A stretch of 64,000 nt of DNA, from the NCBI RefSeq assembly GCF_016917355.1, contig NZ_CP070304.1, positions 2,170,001 to 2,234,000 of the forward strand, written 5' to 3'. Under the pieces are notes generated by a model. That model was not told where the DNA came from. It worked only from the letters and a program-made list of their open reading frames with translations, and ran no database searches. Shown piece after piece: positions 1 to 8,842 of this stretch. This DNA comes from Glaciimonas sp. PAMC28666. Lineage in GTDB: Bacteria; Pseudomonadota; Gammaproteobacteria; Burkholderiales; Burkholderiaceae_D. How positions within the stretch are numbered: position 1 is the stretch's first letter; every line of letters starts with the position of its first letter. Made by a program: the position numbers and the translations under genes.

Positions 1-676
1 AGGCGTAGGATAAAAACTGCCGGTCAATCATTAACGATCCGTATTGTTTCAGGACGCGCCCGAGATGCAATGGTGCGGTGTTTTCGCGATTCAAGGTCTC
101 GCGCATGGTGGTATGAATCGCGATCAGACAGATTAAACCAAAACATGCCAGACCACCAAAAATGACACGCCAGCCCCAGAGTTTAAGCACTTCCCCGCCG
201 ATTAGTGGTGCCAGAATCGGCGCAATCCCCATCACCAACATGAGTAAAGAGAATGCCTTGGCCGATCCGGCAGCCCCCATGCGGTCCCGAATCACTGCAC
301 GACCTATGACCATTCCTGCGCAGCCGCCGAGTCCCTGCATAAAGCGCGACAAAATTAACAACGTCACATTGGGCGCGAACAGGCAGGCAATCGATGCCAA
401 GGTATATAACCCTAGTCCGAAATAGAGCGGTGGCTTGCGGCCGAAGTGATCGCTCAACGGCCCGTAGAACATTTGCCCGACCGCCAGCCCGACCAAAAAA
501 CTTGCCAGCGTGAGTTGTACCAGATTGCTCCCGACGCCAAAATCTTTTGCAATTGTAGGGAAACTTGGCAGGTACATATCAATCGAAAGAGAACCTATCG
601 CCGTTAGCGCGCCTAGCAAGATGAGCCAGCCGGGCAGCAATTTTTCTGGCGCTGCAGTGTTGCTATTGTTTGTCAT
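1..676 (-). CDS. Bcr/CflA-type MFS drug exporter, N-terminal part (runs off the window)
   Basis: Reverse-strand frame begins at ATG 674-676 and is open to the window edge, giving about 225 residues. The protein starts MTNNSNTAAPEK, then a first membrane helix ending in SIDMYLPSFP, the D-Y-L-P loop typical of the Bcr/CflA group of 12-helix proton antiporters. The MFS signature GPLSDHFGRKPP follows helix 2, and RFMQGLGGCAGMVIGRAVIRD is the conserved helix 4 and loop segment of this family. About six helices are inside the window, so the C-terminal half is missing only because the window ends. Family function is export of drugs or small metabolites across the inner membrane. The substrate cannot be read from sequence. 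Confidence 0.85.
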   Translation of the reverse strand, partial: MTNNSNTAAPEKLLPGWLILLGALTAIGSLSIDMYLPSFPTIAKDFGVGSNLVQLTLASFLVGLAVGQMFYGPLSDHFGRKPPLYFGLGLYTLASIACLFAPNVTLLILSRFMQGLGGCAGMVIGRAVIRDRMGAAGSAKAFSLLMLVMGIAPILAPLIGGEVLKLWGWRVIFGGLACFGLICLIAIHTTMRETLNRENTAPLHLGRVLKQYGSLMIDRQFLSYA

Positions 677-1287
677 TAATAACTTTGAAGTATCCAAAAA
701 AAATGGCGGTCTAAAAATTGACGCTTGCCGATTCAGGCACGTTGGTCGTGGTCGTCAATGCGGCGTCAGCGAAAGTAAACCGGCGACCAAGCTGGTATGT
801 TTTAAAGATTCCGAGATGATGTTTCCCGAAGTTTGCGGGCCGAATGTGACTTGCCTTTTTGTACCGAACAGACGCGTGCAATGTTCAAGCAAACGTCGGC
901 TTCACCATACGAGTTTTGGCGGCATGATCGAGTAACAGCGCGACGCGACGTCGACATAGTGGAACGCAAAGGAATAATTGAGAAAAAGAGCCACCGAGCG
1001 AGCCGTTACTACGTCAAATGGTAAAACGACGTTCGATCAGCAGGGTGCTTGGGGGAAACTTGGTGCGGTAACATTTTATCGTATTCGGAGAATATTTGCC
1101 GTGCGTGGAAATAGTGCACGGAGCGTTAACCAAATGAGAAGTGCAATTGGAAGAAGTTGTGATAAATTGATAACAAAAATAGGTCGATATTTGTCCTATC
1201 CATGCTTAGCTCCCACATCGTACAACGTCGTACACATCGTGCAATCGTGCATCAAGGGGCTTAACCTATATCTAGTAAATCCATTTA
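677..1287. other. Intergenic, no gene seen
   Basis: About 610 bases lie between the divergent exporter and the MHYT-GGDEF-EAL gene. Short open frames occur here but none has family resemblance or a convincing ribosome site. The stretch should hold promoters for both flanking genes. I could not single out a -35/-10 pair with confidence. Confidence 0.5.
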
Positions 1288-3354
1288 ATGAATGACAATT
1301 CCATTCTCGCGCTCTATTTACTGTCTTTCGTTGTTGCCGTACTGGCTTCTTATCTGGCATTAATGCTTGCCGCGCGGGTCAGTCGTGCTCGCAGTGGACA
1401 AGCGTTGGCGTGGTTAATCGGTGGCGGTATTACGATGGGCACCGGGATTTGGTCGATGCATTTTATCGGCATGCTGGCGTTTTATTTACCGATCAAGGTC
1501 TCGTATAGTTTCAAAGAGACCTTACTTTCGTGGCTGGTTGCGATAGTGGTGTCGTGCTTTGCATTGTTCCTGGTAAAGGGCACGCGCAGAAATCGGCATA
1601 ATCTGGTGTTAGGCGGCATCATTATCGGCGCGGGCCTTTCAGCGATGAATTGCGTAGGAATGGCGGCGATCAAAGTCGGCCCTGGTTTGCGTTACGATCC
1701 CGCGCTGTTTGTGGCTTCAGTGGCGGTCACGATAGTCGGCGCAATTGTGGCCTTATGGTTGGCGTTTCGTCTGCGTGGCGGGGACGCGTGGCATACCAGG
1801 TTGACGCGGTTTTCGGCCGCCATCATCATGGGTCTGGCAATCATGGGGATGCAGTTCACCAACATGGCCGCGTCACGTTTTTCTACACCATCATTGTCAG
1901 CGTTTAACGATGGCATGGACCACAACTGGCTGGCTTTTTCGGTGGCCGGATTATCGTTGACGATATTGGCTTTCATATTGTTATTGTCGTTTATCGATAT
2001 TCGCAGCCGACGCTACGCCGACGCGCTGCGTTTATCACTTAAAACCGTGCATTCCAAACTTGCCTACCTCGGCACACACGACGCGCTAACCAGTTTGCCG
2101 AATCGCTCATTGGTGAATAAAAAAATCACGGAGATAATCGACGCCGCAGAGGGTAAAGCGATTTTATTTGCCGTCTTGCATATTAATATCGATCGTCTGA
2201 AAACCGTCAATGAATCGCTCGGACGGGCGGCCGGAGACCAACTTCTTAATGCGTTCGTGCTGCGCATACGCCAGACCCTTCGTCCCGGCGATATGCTGGC
2301 GCGGTTAAGTGGGGACGATTTTGTCGTGCTGGCTGTGGTGGGTCAGGTCGAGGATGCCGCGGGAATTGCGGAAAATTTGATTGAAATATTGGGACGTCCA
2401 TTGCACGTTCCTTCGCATGAAATCCACGTTACGGCGTCTATCGGCATCAGTCTTTTTCCCAATAATGGCACCACTGCCGAGTCGCTGTTGGCCACGTCCG
2501 ATATCGCGATGTCGCACGTCAAGCAACATGGGCGCAATAACTATCATTTTTTTACATCAGAAATGCATGCGCGCAACCGTGATCGGATTAATCTGGAAAG
2601 CGGGCTTCGCCCGGCGTTGCGGGAAAACGAATTTCGGATGTTTTATCAGCCCAAGGTTGACATCAGGTCCGGAAGAATTGTTGGCCTGGAGGGACTTTTA
2701 CGCTGGAAGCACCCCGAATATGGATTGGTGTCGCCTACCAGATTTATTCCATTGGCTGAGGAAAGCGGATTAATCGTGGCGATTGGCGATTGGGTCATGG
2801 AAGCGGCCTGTCAGCAAAGTCGCCAGTGGCAGGATAAAGGTTTAATGCCGGATATAATTCCTATAGCAATCAATCTTTCGGCGCATCAATTTTTGCAGCG
2901 CGATCTGGTGGATAGTACGATTGCGGTCTTGAAGCGACACGCAATACCGCCGGCGAGTTTGATTCTGGAGCTGACAGAAGGATCATTGATGGGCAATCCG
3001 GAGAACGCCATCGATGTATTGCGGGAGTTGACCCGTTTGGGTATTCATGTGTCGATTGACGATTTTGGCACAGGGTATTCCAGCTTGAGTTATCTACGTC
3101 GTTTTCCGTTAAGTGAGATTAAAATTGACCGCTCCTTTGTGCAGTCTCTGGAAAACAACCTTGAAGATCGCGCGATTGTGCGCGCGATTGTGACCTTGGC
3201 GCACAGTCTGCAATTGACGGTGGTGGCGGAAGGCGTTACCAAGGTGGAACAATTGAGGTTCTTGCGACAAATCGGATGCGATCAATATCAGGGGTTTTTG
3301 TTTAGCGAGCCAGTGCCAGCAGACATTATTTCAGGGATGTTAGCGAGCCAGTAG
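1288..3354 (+). CDS. MHYT-GGDEF-EAL cyclic-di-GMP signalling protein
   Basis: 688 residues. Residues 1-240 form a seven-helix MHYT sensor module: the first repeat carries WSMHFIGM, while the second (MNCVGM) and third (MQFTNM) are weaker copies. MHYT domains are thought to sense O2, CO or NO through bound copper. A GGDEF-like domain follows at about 255-420, but its signature reads RLSGDDF, so cyclase activity is doubtful. An EAL domain occupies about 430-680. It reads EGLLRW in place of EALLRW but keeps DDFGTGYSSLSYL, KIDRSFV and VVAEGV, so phosphodiesterase activity remains plausible. It is an inner-membrane protein transcribed alone. Inferred role: a c-di-GMP phosphodiesterase with a regulatory GGDEF domain. 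Confidence 0.9.
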   Translation: MNDNSILALYLLSFVVAVLASYLALMLAARVSRARSGQALAWLIGGGITMGTGIWSMHFIGMLAFYLPIKVSYSFKETLLSWLVAIVVSCFALFLVKGTRRNRHNLVLGGIIIGAGLSAMNCVGMAAIKVGPGLRYDPALFVASVAVTIVGAIVALWLAFRLRGGDAWHTRLTRFSAAIIMGLAIMGMQFTNMAASRFSTPSLSAFNDGMDHNWLAFSVAGLSLTILAFILLLSFIDIRSRRYADALRLSLKTVHSKLAYLGTHDALTSLPNRSLVNKKITEIIDAAEGKAILFAVLHINIDRLKTVNESLGRAAGDQLLNAFVLRIRQTLRPGDMLARLSGDDFVVLAVVGQVEDAAGIAENLIEILGRPLHVPSHEIHVTASIGISLFPNNGTTAESLLATSDIAMSHVKQHGRNNYHFFTSEMHARNRDRINLESGLRPALRENEFRMFYQPKVDIRSGRIVGLEGLLRWKHPEYGLVSPTRFIPLAEESGLIVAIGDWVMEAACQQSRQWQDKGLMPDIIPIAINLSAHQFLQRDLVDSTIAVLKRHAIPPASLILELTEGSLMGNPENAIDVLRELTRLGIHVSIDDFGTGYSSLSYLRRFPLSEIKIDRSFVQSLENNLEDRAIVRAIVTLAHSLQLTVVAEGVTKVEQLRFLRQIGCDQYQGFLFSEPVPADIISGMLASQ

Positions 3355-3415
3355 TAATCGCCAACCTCCCATTTAACGCCGCTTACCTCTTTTTATTACG
3401 CCTGATTACCCGTGC

Positions 3416-4654
3416 TTACGCCCGCAAGAAATCCAATAGCGTCATTGATACTACTTTGGTCGCTTTGCGTAAATCATCGAGCGAAAGATTTTCATCCGCC
3501 TGCTTGGCGTTCGATTCGCCCAAAGTACGCGGGCCAGCACCATACAACACGACCGGAATCCCTTGTTCTCCATAGAGGCGGGCATCGGTATATAGCGCCG
3601 AACCATCGGTGGATATCGGTTCACCGAACACGGTTTCTGCATTTTTTTTCAAGCTATCGAGCAATTTCTCATGGCCGGGAAGTGGGCGTAGCGCACGTGC
3701 CAGCAACAGACGCTTGATGTCTACTCTGATGCCTGGTAATCCCGCGATCGCCGCTTCGATCATGGCGCGCACATCGCTTTCAACCTGCGTCGGATCTTCT
3801 TCGGGAATCATCCTGCGATCCATTTTAAGAACCACTTTTCCCGGAACCACGTTCGTGTTGGTGCCACCATCAATGCGGCCAACTATCATGGTGGGGTGCG
3901 AAATGCCTGGAATCGCCGAGGTGATCTTCTTCAATGCAGGCAGCTCGGCATAAATCGCTTGTAAAACGGCTGTGGCAGCTTGCAACGCATCGTGGCCGGT
4001 TTCCGGTGCCGAGCCGTGGGTGGCTTTACCGTGTACGGTGACCTCGAATTGCAGGCAGGCATTGTGCGCGGTGACGATGTTATAGCTGAATCCCGGGGCG
4101 ATGACGTAATCCGGTTTGGTCAGTTTATTCTCTAACAGCCATCCAGGCCCCAGCAAGCCACCAAACTCTTCGTCGTACGTGAAGTGCAACTCCAGCGTGC
4201 CTTTTAGCGGAATGCCCGACGCTTCAAGTGCGCGTACGGCAAAAATATATGTAGCGAAATCGCCCTTCGACACGGCCGTCGCCCGGCCAAAAATGCGGCC
4301 ATTGTCGATCTCCCCGCCGTAGGGAAGTTTGCTCCAGCCGTCGCCGGGCGGCACTACATCGCCGTGCGCGTTAAGTGCGATGGTCGGTCCATCTGCGCCG
4401 TAATGACGTCTGACGATGAGATTGGTGATACTTTCCATGCCGTACGCTTGCACTGTCTCGGTTGGCACCGAATGTTTTTCAACCTCCCAGCCCATTGCGT
4501 TCATGAGCCCGGCAACCACCTCTGCATGCGGCGCATTATTACCGGGTGGTGTGTCAGTGGGGATGCGTACGATGGTTTGAAGGAAACTGATCTCTTCGTC
4601 GAAATGGTCGTCGATCCAGGTGGAAAGTTGCGCGGAGGTTTGTATTGTGACCAT
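3416..4654 (-). CDS. M20 family metallopeptidase (ArgE/DapE-like deacylase)
   Basis: 412 residues, starting at ATG 4652-4654. The order of motifs is that of the acetylornithine deacetylase / succinyl-diaminopimelate desuccinylase superfamily: NAHGDVVPPGDGW (metal His and first Asp), YDEEFGG (catalytic Glu and metal Glu), a dimerisation lid starting near ATHGSAPETGHDAL, and a C-terminal metal-site region around GAGPRTLGESNAKQADENLS. The segment where most members have a bridging Asp (G-R-G-x-x-D-M-K-G) here reads GRATAVSKGDF, with Ser at the usual Asp position. The enzyme would hydrolyse an N-acyl amino acid or related amide in the cytosol; the substrate is not assignable. It lies tail to tail with the upstream c-di-GMP gene. 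Confidence 0.85.
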   Translation of the reverse strand: MVTIQTSAQLSTWIDDHFDEEISFLQTIVRIPTDTPPGNNAPHAEVVAGLMNAMGWEVEKHSVPTETVQAYGMESITNLIVRRHYGADGPTIALNAHGDVVPPGDGWSKLPYGGEIDNGRIFGRATAVSKGDFATYIFAVRALEASGIPLKGTLELHFTYDEEFGGLLGPGWLLENKLTKPDYVIAPGFSYNIVTAHNACLQFEVTVHGKATHGSAPETGHDALQAATAVLQAIYAELPALKKITSAIPGISHPTMIVGRIDGGTNTNVVPGKVVLKMDRRMIPEEDPTQVESDVRAMIEAAIAGLPGIRVDIKRLLLARALRPLPGHEKLLDSLKKNAETVFGEPISTDGSALYTDARLYGEQGIPVVLYGAGPRTLGESNAKQADENLSLDDLRKATKVVSMTLLDFLRA

Positions 4655-4852
4655 AGTTTTTAGGCGACTGGAGGGAGAGAAGATAAATGATTTTACGTCT
4701 TTATGCCGATTCGGGAGCGATTTTTGGGAATCAACGCCGCCTAGACATCCGCTTAGCGGCCACCATGTTTTAACAGTGGCGACCGCCCGACCAAGAACAA
4801 ATCGTCAAATCCCCCTGTAGCAATTACACGCTATAGAGATTAAATATCCCGA

Positions 4853-6139
4853 TCAAGCGTAAACGCCTTCTTCCATTCTGCCGCCATCCCGACCATACCG
4901 GCTAACACCCAAATCCTCTGCAGCAATCGCTGGGCGTCTGCCCGACATCACATCAGCGAGGAGTGCCGCCGAGCCACATGACATGGTCCATCCCAGCGTG
5001 CCGTGACCGGTATTCAAGAACAGGTTGCGTATCCGCGTTTTACCGACTATCGGTGTGCCGTCGGGTGTCATTGGACGCAATCCGGCCCAAAAGCTGGCTT
5101 GTGTCGTATCGCCTGCATTCGGGAATAAATCGTTGACGACCATTTCTAATGTAGCGCGACGCTTTGGATTTAATGATTTGTTGAAACCAACGATTTCTGC
5201 CATGCCGCCAACCCGGATGCGATTGTCAAACCGCGTAATAGCGATTTTGTAAGTTTCATCAAGGATAGTCGAGAGCGGGGCGGCATCGACATCGGTGATC
5301 GGAACCGTGATCGAATATCCCTTAAGTGGATAGACCGGAATATCGATGATGGAGCGCAGAAAATTGGTTGAATAGGTGCCCAGTGCGACGACATAGCTGT
5401 CAGCTTGCAGATAATCGTGCCCGCACTGGACCCCGGCAATGGCACCATTGGAAAATGTCAGCGAATCGATCTGCAGGTTGTAGCGGAATTGCACCCCAAG
5501 TCGCTCCGCCATCTTAGCCAGGCGCGTTGTGAATAATTGGCAATCGCCGGTTTCATCGTTGGGCAAGCGCAGGCCACCATGCAGTTTATGCTTAACTGCT
5601 GCCAGCGCGGGTTCAATCCGCGCCATATCTTCTACCGTCAGCAGTTCAAACGGTACCCCGCTATCTTTCAGCACCTGGGTATCTTTGGCGGCTTCTGCCA
5701 ACTGTTGTTCCGTGCGAAAAACCTGCATGGTGCCAAGTTGGCGGCCTTCGTAGGCGATGCCGGTTTCGGTCCGTAATTCCTTGAAACAGTCGCGGCTATA
5801 TTCTGCCAGCCGCACCATGCGCTCTTTGTTGATCGCATAGCTGGCGGCATTACAATTGCGCAGCATTTGCCACATCCAGCGCAACTGGAACAGCGATCCA
5901 TCCGGTGTAATGGAGAGCGGTGCATGTTTTTGCACCATCCATTTGAGTGCTTTGAGTGGGATGCCGGGAGCGGCCCAAGGTGATGCATAGCCGGGCGAAA
6001 TCTGACCGGCATTAGCGAAACTGGTTTCTTCGGCAGGGCCGGGCAAACGATCCACCACGGTCACCTCGTGCCCGGCTTTTGCTAAATAATACGCAGTCGT
6101 CACGCCGACCACTCCACTGCCCAGAACAAGCACCCGCAT
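4853..6139 (-). CDS. dadA: D-amino acid dehydrogenase small subunit
   Basis: 428 residues when started at ATG 6137-6139. This start is preferred over an ATG 26 codons upstream because AGGAG lies seven bases before it and the protein then begins directly with the FAD-binding strand [21 protein letters not shown]. Further family motifs are [19 protein letters not shown], the substrate-domain segment around [11 protein letters not shown], and [16 protein letters not shown] near the C-terminus. DadA oxidatively deaminates D-alanine and other D-amino acids to 2-oxoacids at the inner membrane face and passes electrons to the quinone pool. No alanine racemase (dadX) lies next to it. The divergent Lrp-type gene is the expected regulator. 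Confidence 0.93.
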   Translation of the reverse strand: MRVLVLGSGVVGVTTAYYLAKAGHEVTVVDRLPGPAEETSFANAGQISPGYASPWAAPGIPLKALKWMVQKHAPLSITPDGSLFQLRWMWQMLRNCNAASYAINKERMVRLAEYSRDCFKELRTETGIAYEGRQLGTMQVFRTEQQLAEAAKDTQVLKDSGVPFELLTVEDMARIEPALAAVKHKLHGGLRLPNDETGDCQLFTTRLAKMAERLGVQFRYNLQIDSLTFSNGAIAGVQCGHDYLQADSYVVALGTYSTNFLRSIIDIPVYPLKGYSITVPITDVDAAPLSTILDETYKIAITRFDNRIRVGGMAEIVGFNKSLNPKRRATLEMVVNDLFPNAGDTTQASFWAGLRPMTPDGTPIVGKTRIRNLFLNTGHGTLGWTMSCGSAALLADVMSGRRPAIAAEDLGVSRYGRDGGRMEEGVYA

Positions 6140-6467
6140 GTCATCTCTCCTAAATTCGCAAAAATACGCCTTTGTCTGGGGTAACAAGCGGCGAATAAAA
6201 TTAATTACATGAATCATTATCGATTTATAGTAATTAACGCTATGCTATTTAAAATTCCCCAGTTTTTGTTACTATAAAAGTGACAATATTCAAGAAATAA
6301 TACTGAAAAGATGTTAAAGCTTTGCTGTTTTAATGATTGATGAAAAGGACAACTTTTTGCGCAAAAGCTGTGTTCACGATATTGGAACCTGCTCTTTTTT
6401 AACTTCCCTAAATGTTCATTAAGTTATTCTTAATTTTTGTATTTGTCACCGAGCCTGTTGACCCACT
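6140..6467. promoter_or_regulatory. Divergent promoter region between dadA and its Lrp-type regulator, with a dyad
   Basis: An AT-rich 328-bp spacer. A 21-bp near-palindrome at 6266-6286 has arms TTGTTACT and AGTGACAA around an AT-rich centre. This fits the Lrp/AsnC style of binding site and sits where a regulator could control both genes. That it is bound by the adjacent Lrp protein is an inference from position and symmetry only. Confidence 0.5.
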
Positions 6468-6959
6468 ATGAGAACTCAAAAAGAATCTATTCGCTCCCTC
6501 GATAAACTGGATCGGCACATCCTCCGTCTTCTACAACAGGATGGCCGCATGTCGATGAAGGAAGTGGGTGAAAAAGTTGGTCTTTCAATTACCCCTTGTA
6601 TCGAACGGGTCAAACGAATGGAGCGCGATGGCGTGATCGATGGCTATTACGCGCGTATTAACCCTGCAGCGGTGGGCGCAAAATTACTGGTATTTGTAGA
6701 GATTACGCTTAACCATAAATCAGCGTCTGCCTTTGAACAATTTCGGCGCGAAGTGTTGCGTATACCGGAGGTATTGGAGTGCCATTTAGTATCCGGAGAT
6801 TTCGATTATCTGATCAAGGCGCGGATTCATGAGATGGCGCAATATCGTACTTTGTTGGGAGATATGTTGTTGAAATTGCCGGGTGCAGTGCAGTCAAAAA
6901 GCTATGTCGTCATGGAAGAAATCAAGGAAACGCTGGCGCTCTCGCTTGAGCCCGTGTAA
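6468..6959 (+). CDS. Lrp/AsnC family transcriptional regulator, probable dadA regulator
   Basis: 163 residues, the usual Lrp size. The N-terminal winged helix-turn-helix includes LDKLDRHILRLLQQDGRMS and VGEKVGLSITPCIERVKRME. The C-terminal RAM domain includes GAKLLVFVEITL and VLECHLVSGDFDYLIKAR, the effector-binding and oligomerisation surface. It is divergent from dadA with a 328-bp shared spacer. In many proteobacteria such pairs switch D-amino acid catabolism on in response to alanine or another amino acid, so the same is inferred here. Which amino acid is sensed cannot be told. Confidence 0.92.
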   Translation: MRTQKESIRSLDKLDRHILRLLQQDGRMSMKEVGEKVGLSITPCIERVKRMERDGVIDGYYARINPAAVGAKLLVFVEITLNHKSASAFEQFRREVLRIPEVLECHLVSGDFDYLIKARIHEMAQYRTLLGDMLLKLPGAVQSKSYVVMEEIKETLALSLEPV

Positions 6960-7285
6960 TGCATCGGCCAATTTTTCTGCAAAAATTTCACGCCTTATTT
7001 AATCCATTATTTGAGTAGTTAAAGATCAATGTTGAGGGCCAGATTCGATAGCCAGCTGTTGTTTTTTTGCGGCTTTTTTATTGTGCGATTTGATGTTTTC
7101 CGACAGGTGCATTGGTTATTGCGACAAATTTTCCGGTCGCTGTTTTGGTGACTACTCACGCATGTCCCTTTATGCGATTCTCGCATTTGCTTTTGATTGA
7201 CCGGCGCAAGGAGCGGTAACGCACTGTTCGCTGGCAGTCGATATTTAGAAAAGTAGATCGTTAAAATCCTAGAGGAGTGCAATAC
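6960..7285. other. Intergenic, porin upstream region
   Basis: 326 bases between the Lrp-type gene and the porin. T-rich runs near 7055-7080 may end transcription of the regulator. The porin ribosome site AGAGGAG lies at 7271-7277. No gene was seen. Confidence 0.4.
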
Positions 7286-8449
7286 ATGAAGAAAATTATT
7301 CTGGCTGCTGGTTTGTTGGGTGGTATCGCGGGCATGGCACAAGCGCAGACCAACGTCACCATTTATGGCGTAATTGATTTAGGTATGAACTACACCAATA
7401 ACGTCGGCGGTAAAAGCGATGTTCAAATGGAAAGCGGCTATGCGCAAGGCAGTCGATTGGGCTTCAAGGGTAACGAAGACTTAGGCGGTGGGTTAAGCGC
7501 ATTATTTCAATTGGAGAACGGCTTTGCAGCTGATACAGGCAAGCTGGGACAAGGCGGGTTGATGTTTGGTCGTCAGGCGCTGGTCGGGCTGTCAAGTAAG
7601 ACGGCAGGCACCGTGACACTAGGACGTCAATACGATTCGGTCGTCGATTTTCTGGGACCAATGACCGCGAATGGCAATTGGGCTGGCTATCTGCTATCGC
7701 ATCCGCTGGACAATGACAACACGGATAACTCATTCCGTATCAATAATTCTCTCAAGTACACCAGTCCAACCTTTGCTGGCGTTACCTTCGGAGGCCTGTA
7801 TGGCTTTGGCGAAACCGCTGGCCAGACTGCTAAAAATCGTACCTACAGTTTAGGTGCAAGCTACGCCAGCGGTCCATGGGCGGCCGGTATCGCTTACATG
7901 AATCTGAGTTCGCCGGGTTCGACCGGCGCTGCAGGCGGCGCGGTGACCGCGACAGATGCCAACTTTACCGGCACCAACAGCAAGCAAAAAATATTCGGCG
8001 CGGGTGTCAATTACACCATCGGTGCGGCAACACTCGGATTCGTCTATACGGGAACTAACCTATCCAATCCGGATGGCGGCAATGCTTACATCGCATCGTT
8101 TGCGCCAACCAACGGCAGCACGCTGAACTCGCTCAAATTTACGAATTACGAACTGAATTTCAAATACCAATTCACAGCAGCGTTTTATGTCGGTGCAATG
8201 TACACCTACACGCAAGCCAAATACAATACCAGCGCAGGCAATTCCAAGCCGAAATGGAACGAGTTGGGCCTGATGGCTGATTACAGTTTCTCAAAGCGCA
8301 CCGATGTTTACCTGCAAGGCGCTTATCAAAAAGTGGGAGGAGATCTTACCGGATCTTCACTTGACCAGGCCTATATCCCAGGCGCAGCCGGTAGCTCTGG
8401 CGATGACAAGCAAGTGGTGGTGCGTGCTGCCATTCGTCACAAATTCTGA
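7286..8449 (+). CDS. Gram-negative general porin (OmpC/Omp32-like trimeric beta-barrel)
   Basis: 387 residues from ATG 7286, chosen over an in-frame GTG at 7277 because AGAGGAG at 7271-7277 is correctly spaced for the ATG. The signal peptide MKKIILAAGLLGGIAGMAQA is cleaved before QTNVTIYG, the classical first strand (VTIYGVIDLG) of betaproteobacterial porins. Later landmarks include GSRLGFKGNEDLGGGLSA, FGRQALVGLS and GTVTLGRQYD, and the protein ends in the outer-membrane sorting signal RAAIRHKF with a terminal Phe. It would form a 16-strand diffusion pore in the outer membrane. It is monocistronic, with its own terminator 80 bp downstream. Confidence 0.95.
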   Translation: MKKIILAAGLLGGIAGMAQAQTNVTIYGVIDLGMNYTNNVGGKSDVQMESGYAQGSRLGFKGNEDLGGGLSALFQLENGFAADTGKLGQGGLMFGRQALVGLSSKTAGTVTLGRQYDSVVDFLGPMTANGNWAGYLLSHPLDNDNTDNSFRINNSLKYTSPTFAGVTFGGLYGFGETAGQTAKNRTYSLGASYASGPWAAGIAYMNLSSPGSTGAAGGAVTATDANFTGTNSKQKIFGAGVNYTIGAATLGFVYTGTNLSNPDGGNAYIASFAPTNGSTLNSLKFTNYELNFKYQFTAAFYVGAMYTYTQAKYNTSAGNSKPKWNELGLMADYSFSKRTDVYLQGAYQKVGGDLTGSSLDQAYIPGAAGSSGDDKQVVVRAAIRHKF

Positions 8450-8529
8450 TAATGCGCCAGACGTGGGCGTCGTGATGGCGTAGTTTGATGCGTGCTAATC
8501 AATGCGAGGCGTTTAAGTATTAAATTCGA

Positions 8530-8564
8530 AAGCGGGGCTGGAGTTACCTTCAGCCCCGCTTTTC
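8530..8564 (+). terminator. Rho-independent terminator of the porin gene
   Basis: A 10-bp perfect stem, AGCGGGGCTG with CAGCCCCGCT, around a 10-base loop, followed by a short T run. It lies 80 bp past the porin stop codon. Confidence 0.9.
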
Positions 8565-8664
8565 AATGCAGGAGCGACTTTTGTCGCTTCTCGGTGATGC
8601 GTTTCATTAAGCATAACGATGTTCTTGCGGCAACAGGGAGTTTGCGGCAGAATACAAGGCATAC

Positions 8665-8729
8665 GGGAGATGGCATGCCTCCTGGATCTCATTCCTAACC
8701 GCTACAAGTGTGTAGCTGATGATGCCTAC
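8665..8729 (+). ncRNA. Fluoride riboswitch (crcB motif)
   Basis: The sequence follows the crcB RNA architecture. P1 is GGAG (8666-8669) with CUCC. Its loop contains AUGGCAUGC. An AAC joining segment (8697-8699) leads to P2, GCUACA with UGUAGC (8701-8716), and then the conserved UGAUGAUGCCUAC 3' segment. The P1 loop GGCAU can pair with AUGCC of the 3' segment to form the hallmark pseudoknot. It sits about 115 bp upstream of a CLC-F type antiporter gene, a gene class known to be controlled by this riboswitch. The assignment comes from matching consensus by eye. A covariance-model search (Rfam crcB family) would settle it. Confidence 0.88.
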
Positions 8730-8756
8730 AAGTTCCTGGACCGGGAAGTTGTAGGC
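8724..8756 (+). promoter_or_regulatory. Expression-platform hairpin overlapping the fluoride riboswitch
   Basis: GCCTACAA (8724-8731) pairs perfectly with TTGTAGGC (8749-8756), with inner TTCC/GGAA pairing. The 5' arm is the same GCCUAC used by the riboswitch 3' segment, so hairpin and fluoride-bound fold are mutually exclusive. This suggests an ON switch in which fluoride prevents the hairpin. The following bases are GC-rich with only a short TTTT further on, so whether this is a true intrinsic terminator or acts otherwise is open. Confidence 0.6.
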
Positions 8757-8842
8757 GCGCGCGTTGACACTTTTATGCGTTCAATCCGCTTAACAATTGA
8801 GCAGCCTTCCGCGATTCAGGTTTGTCTCCTTCAAATCTGGAC

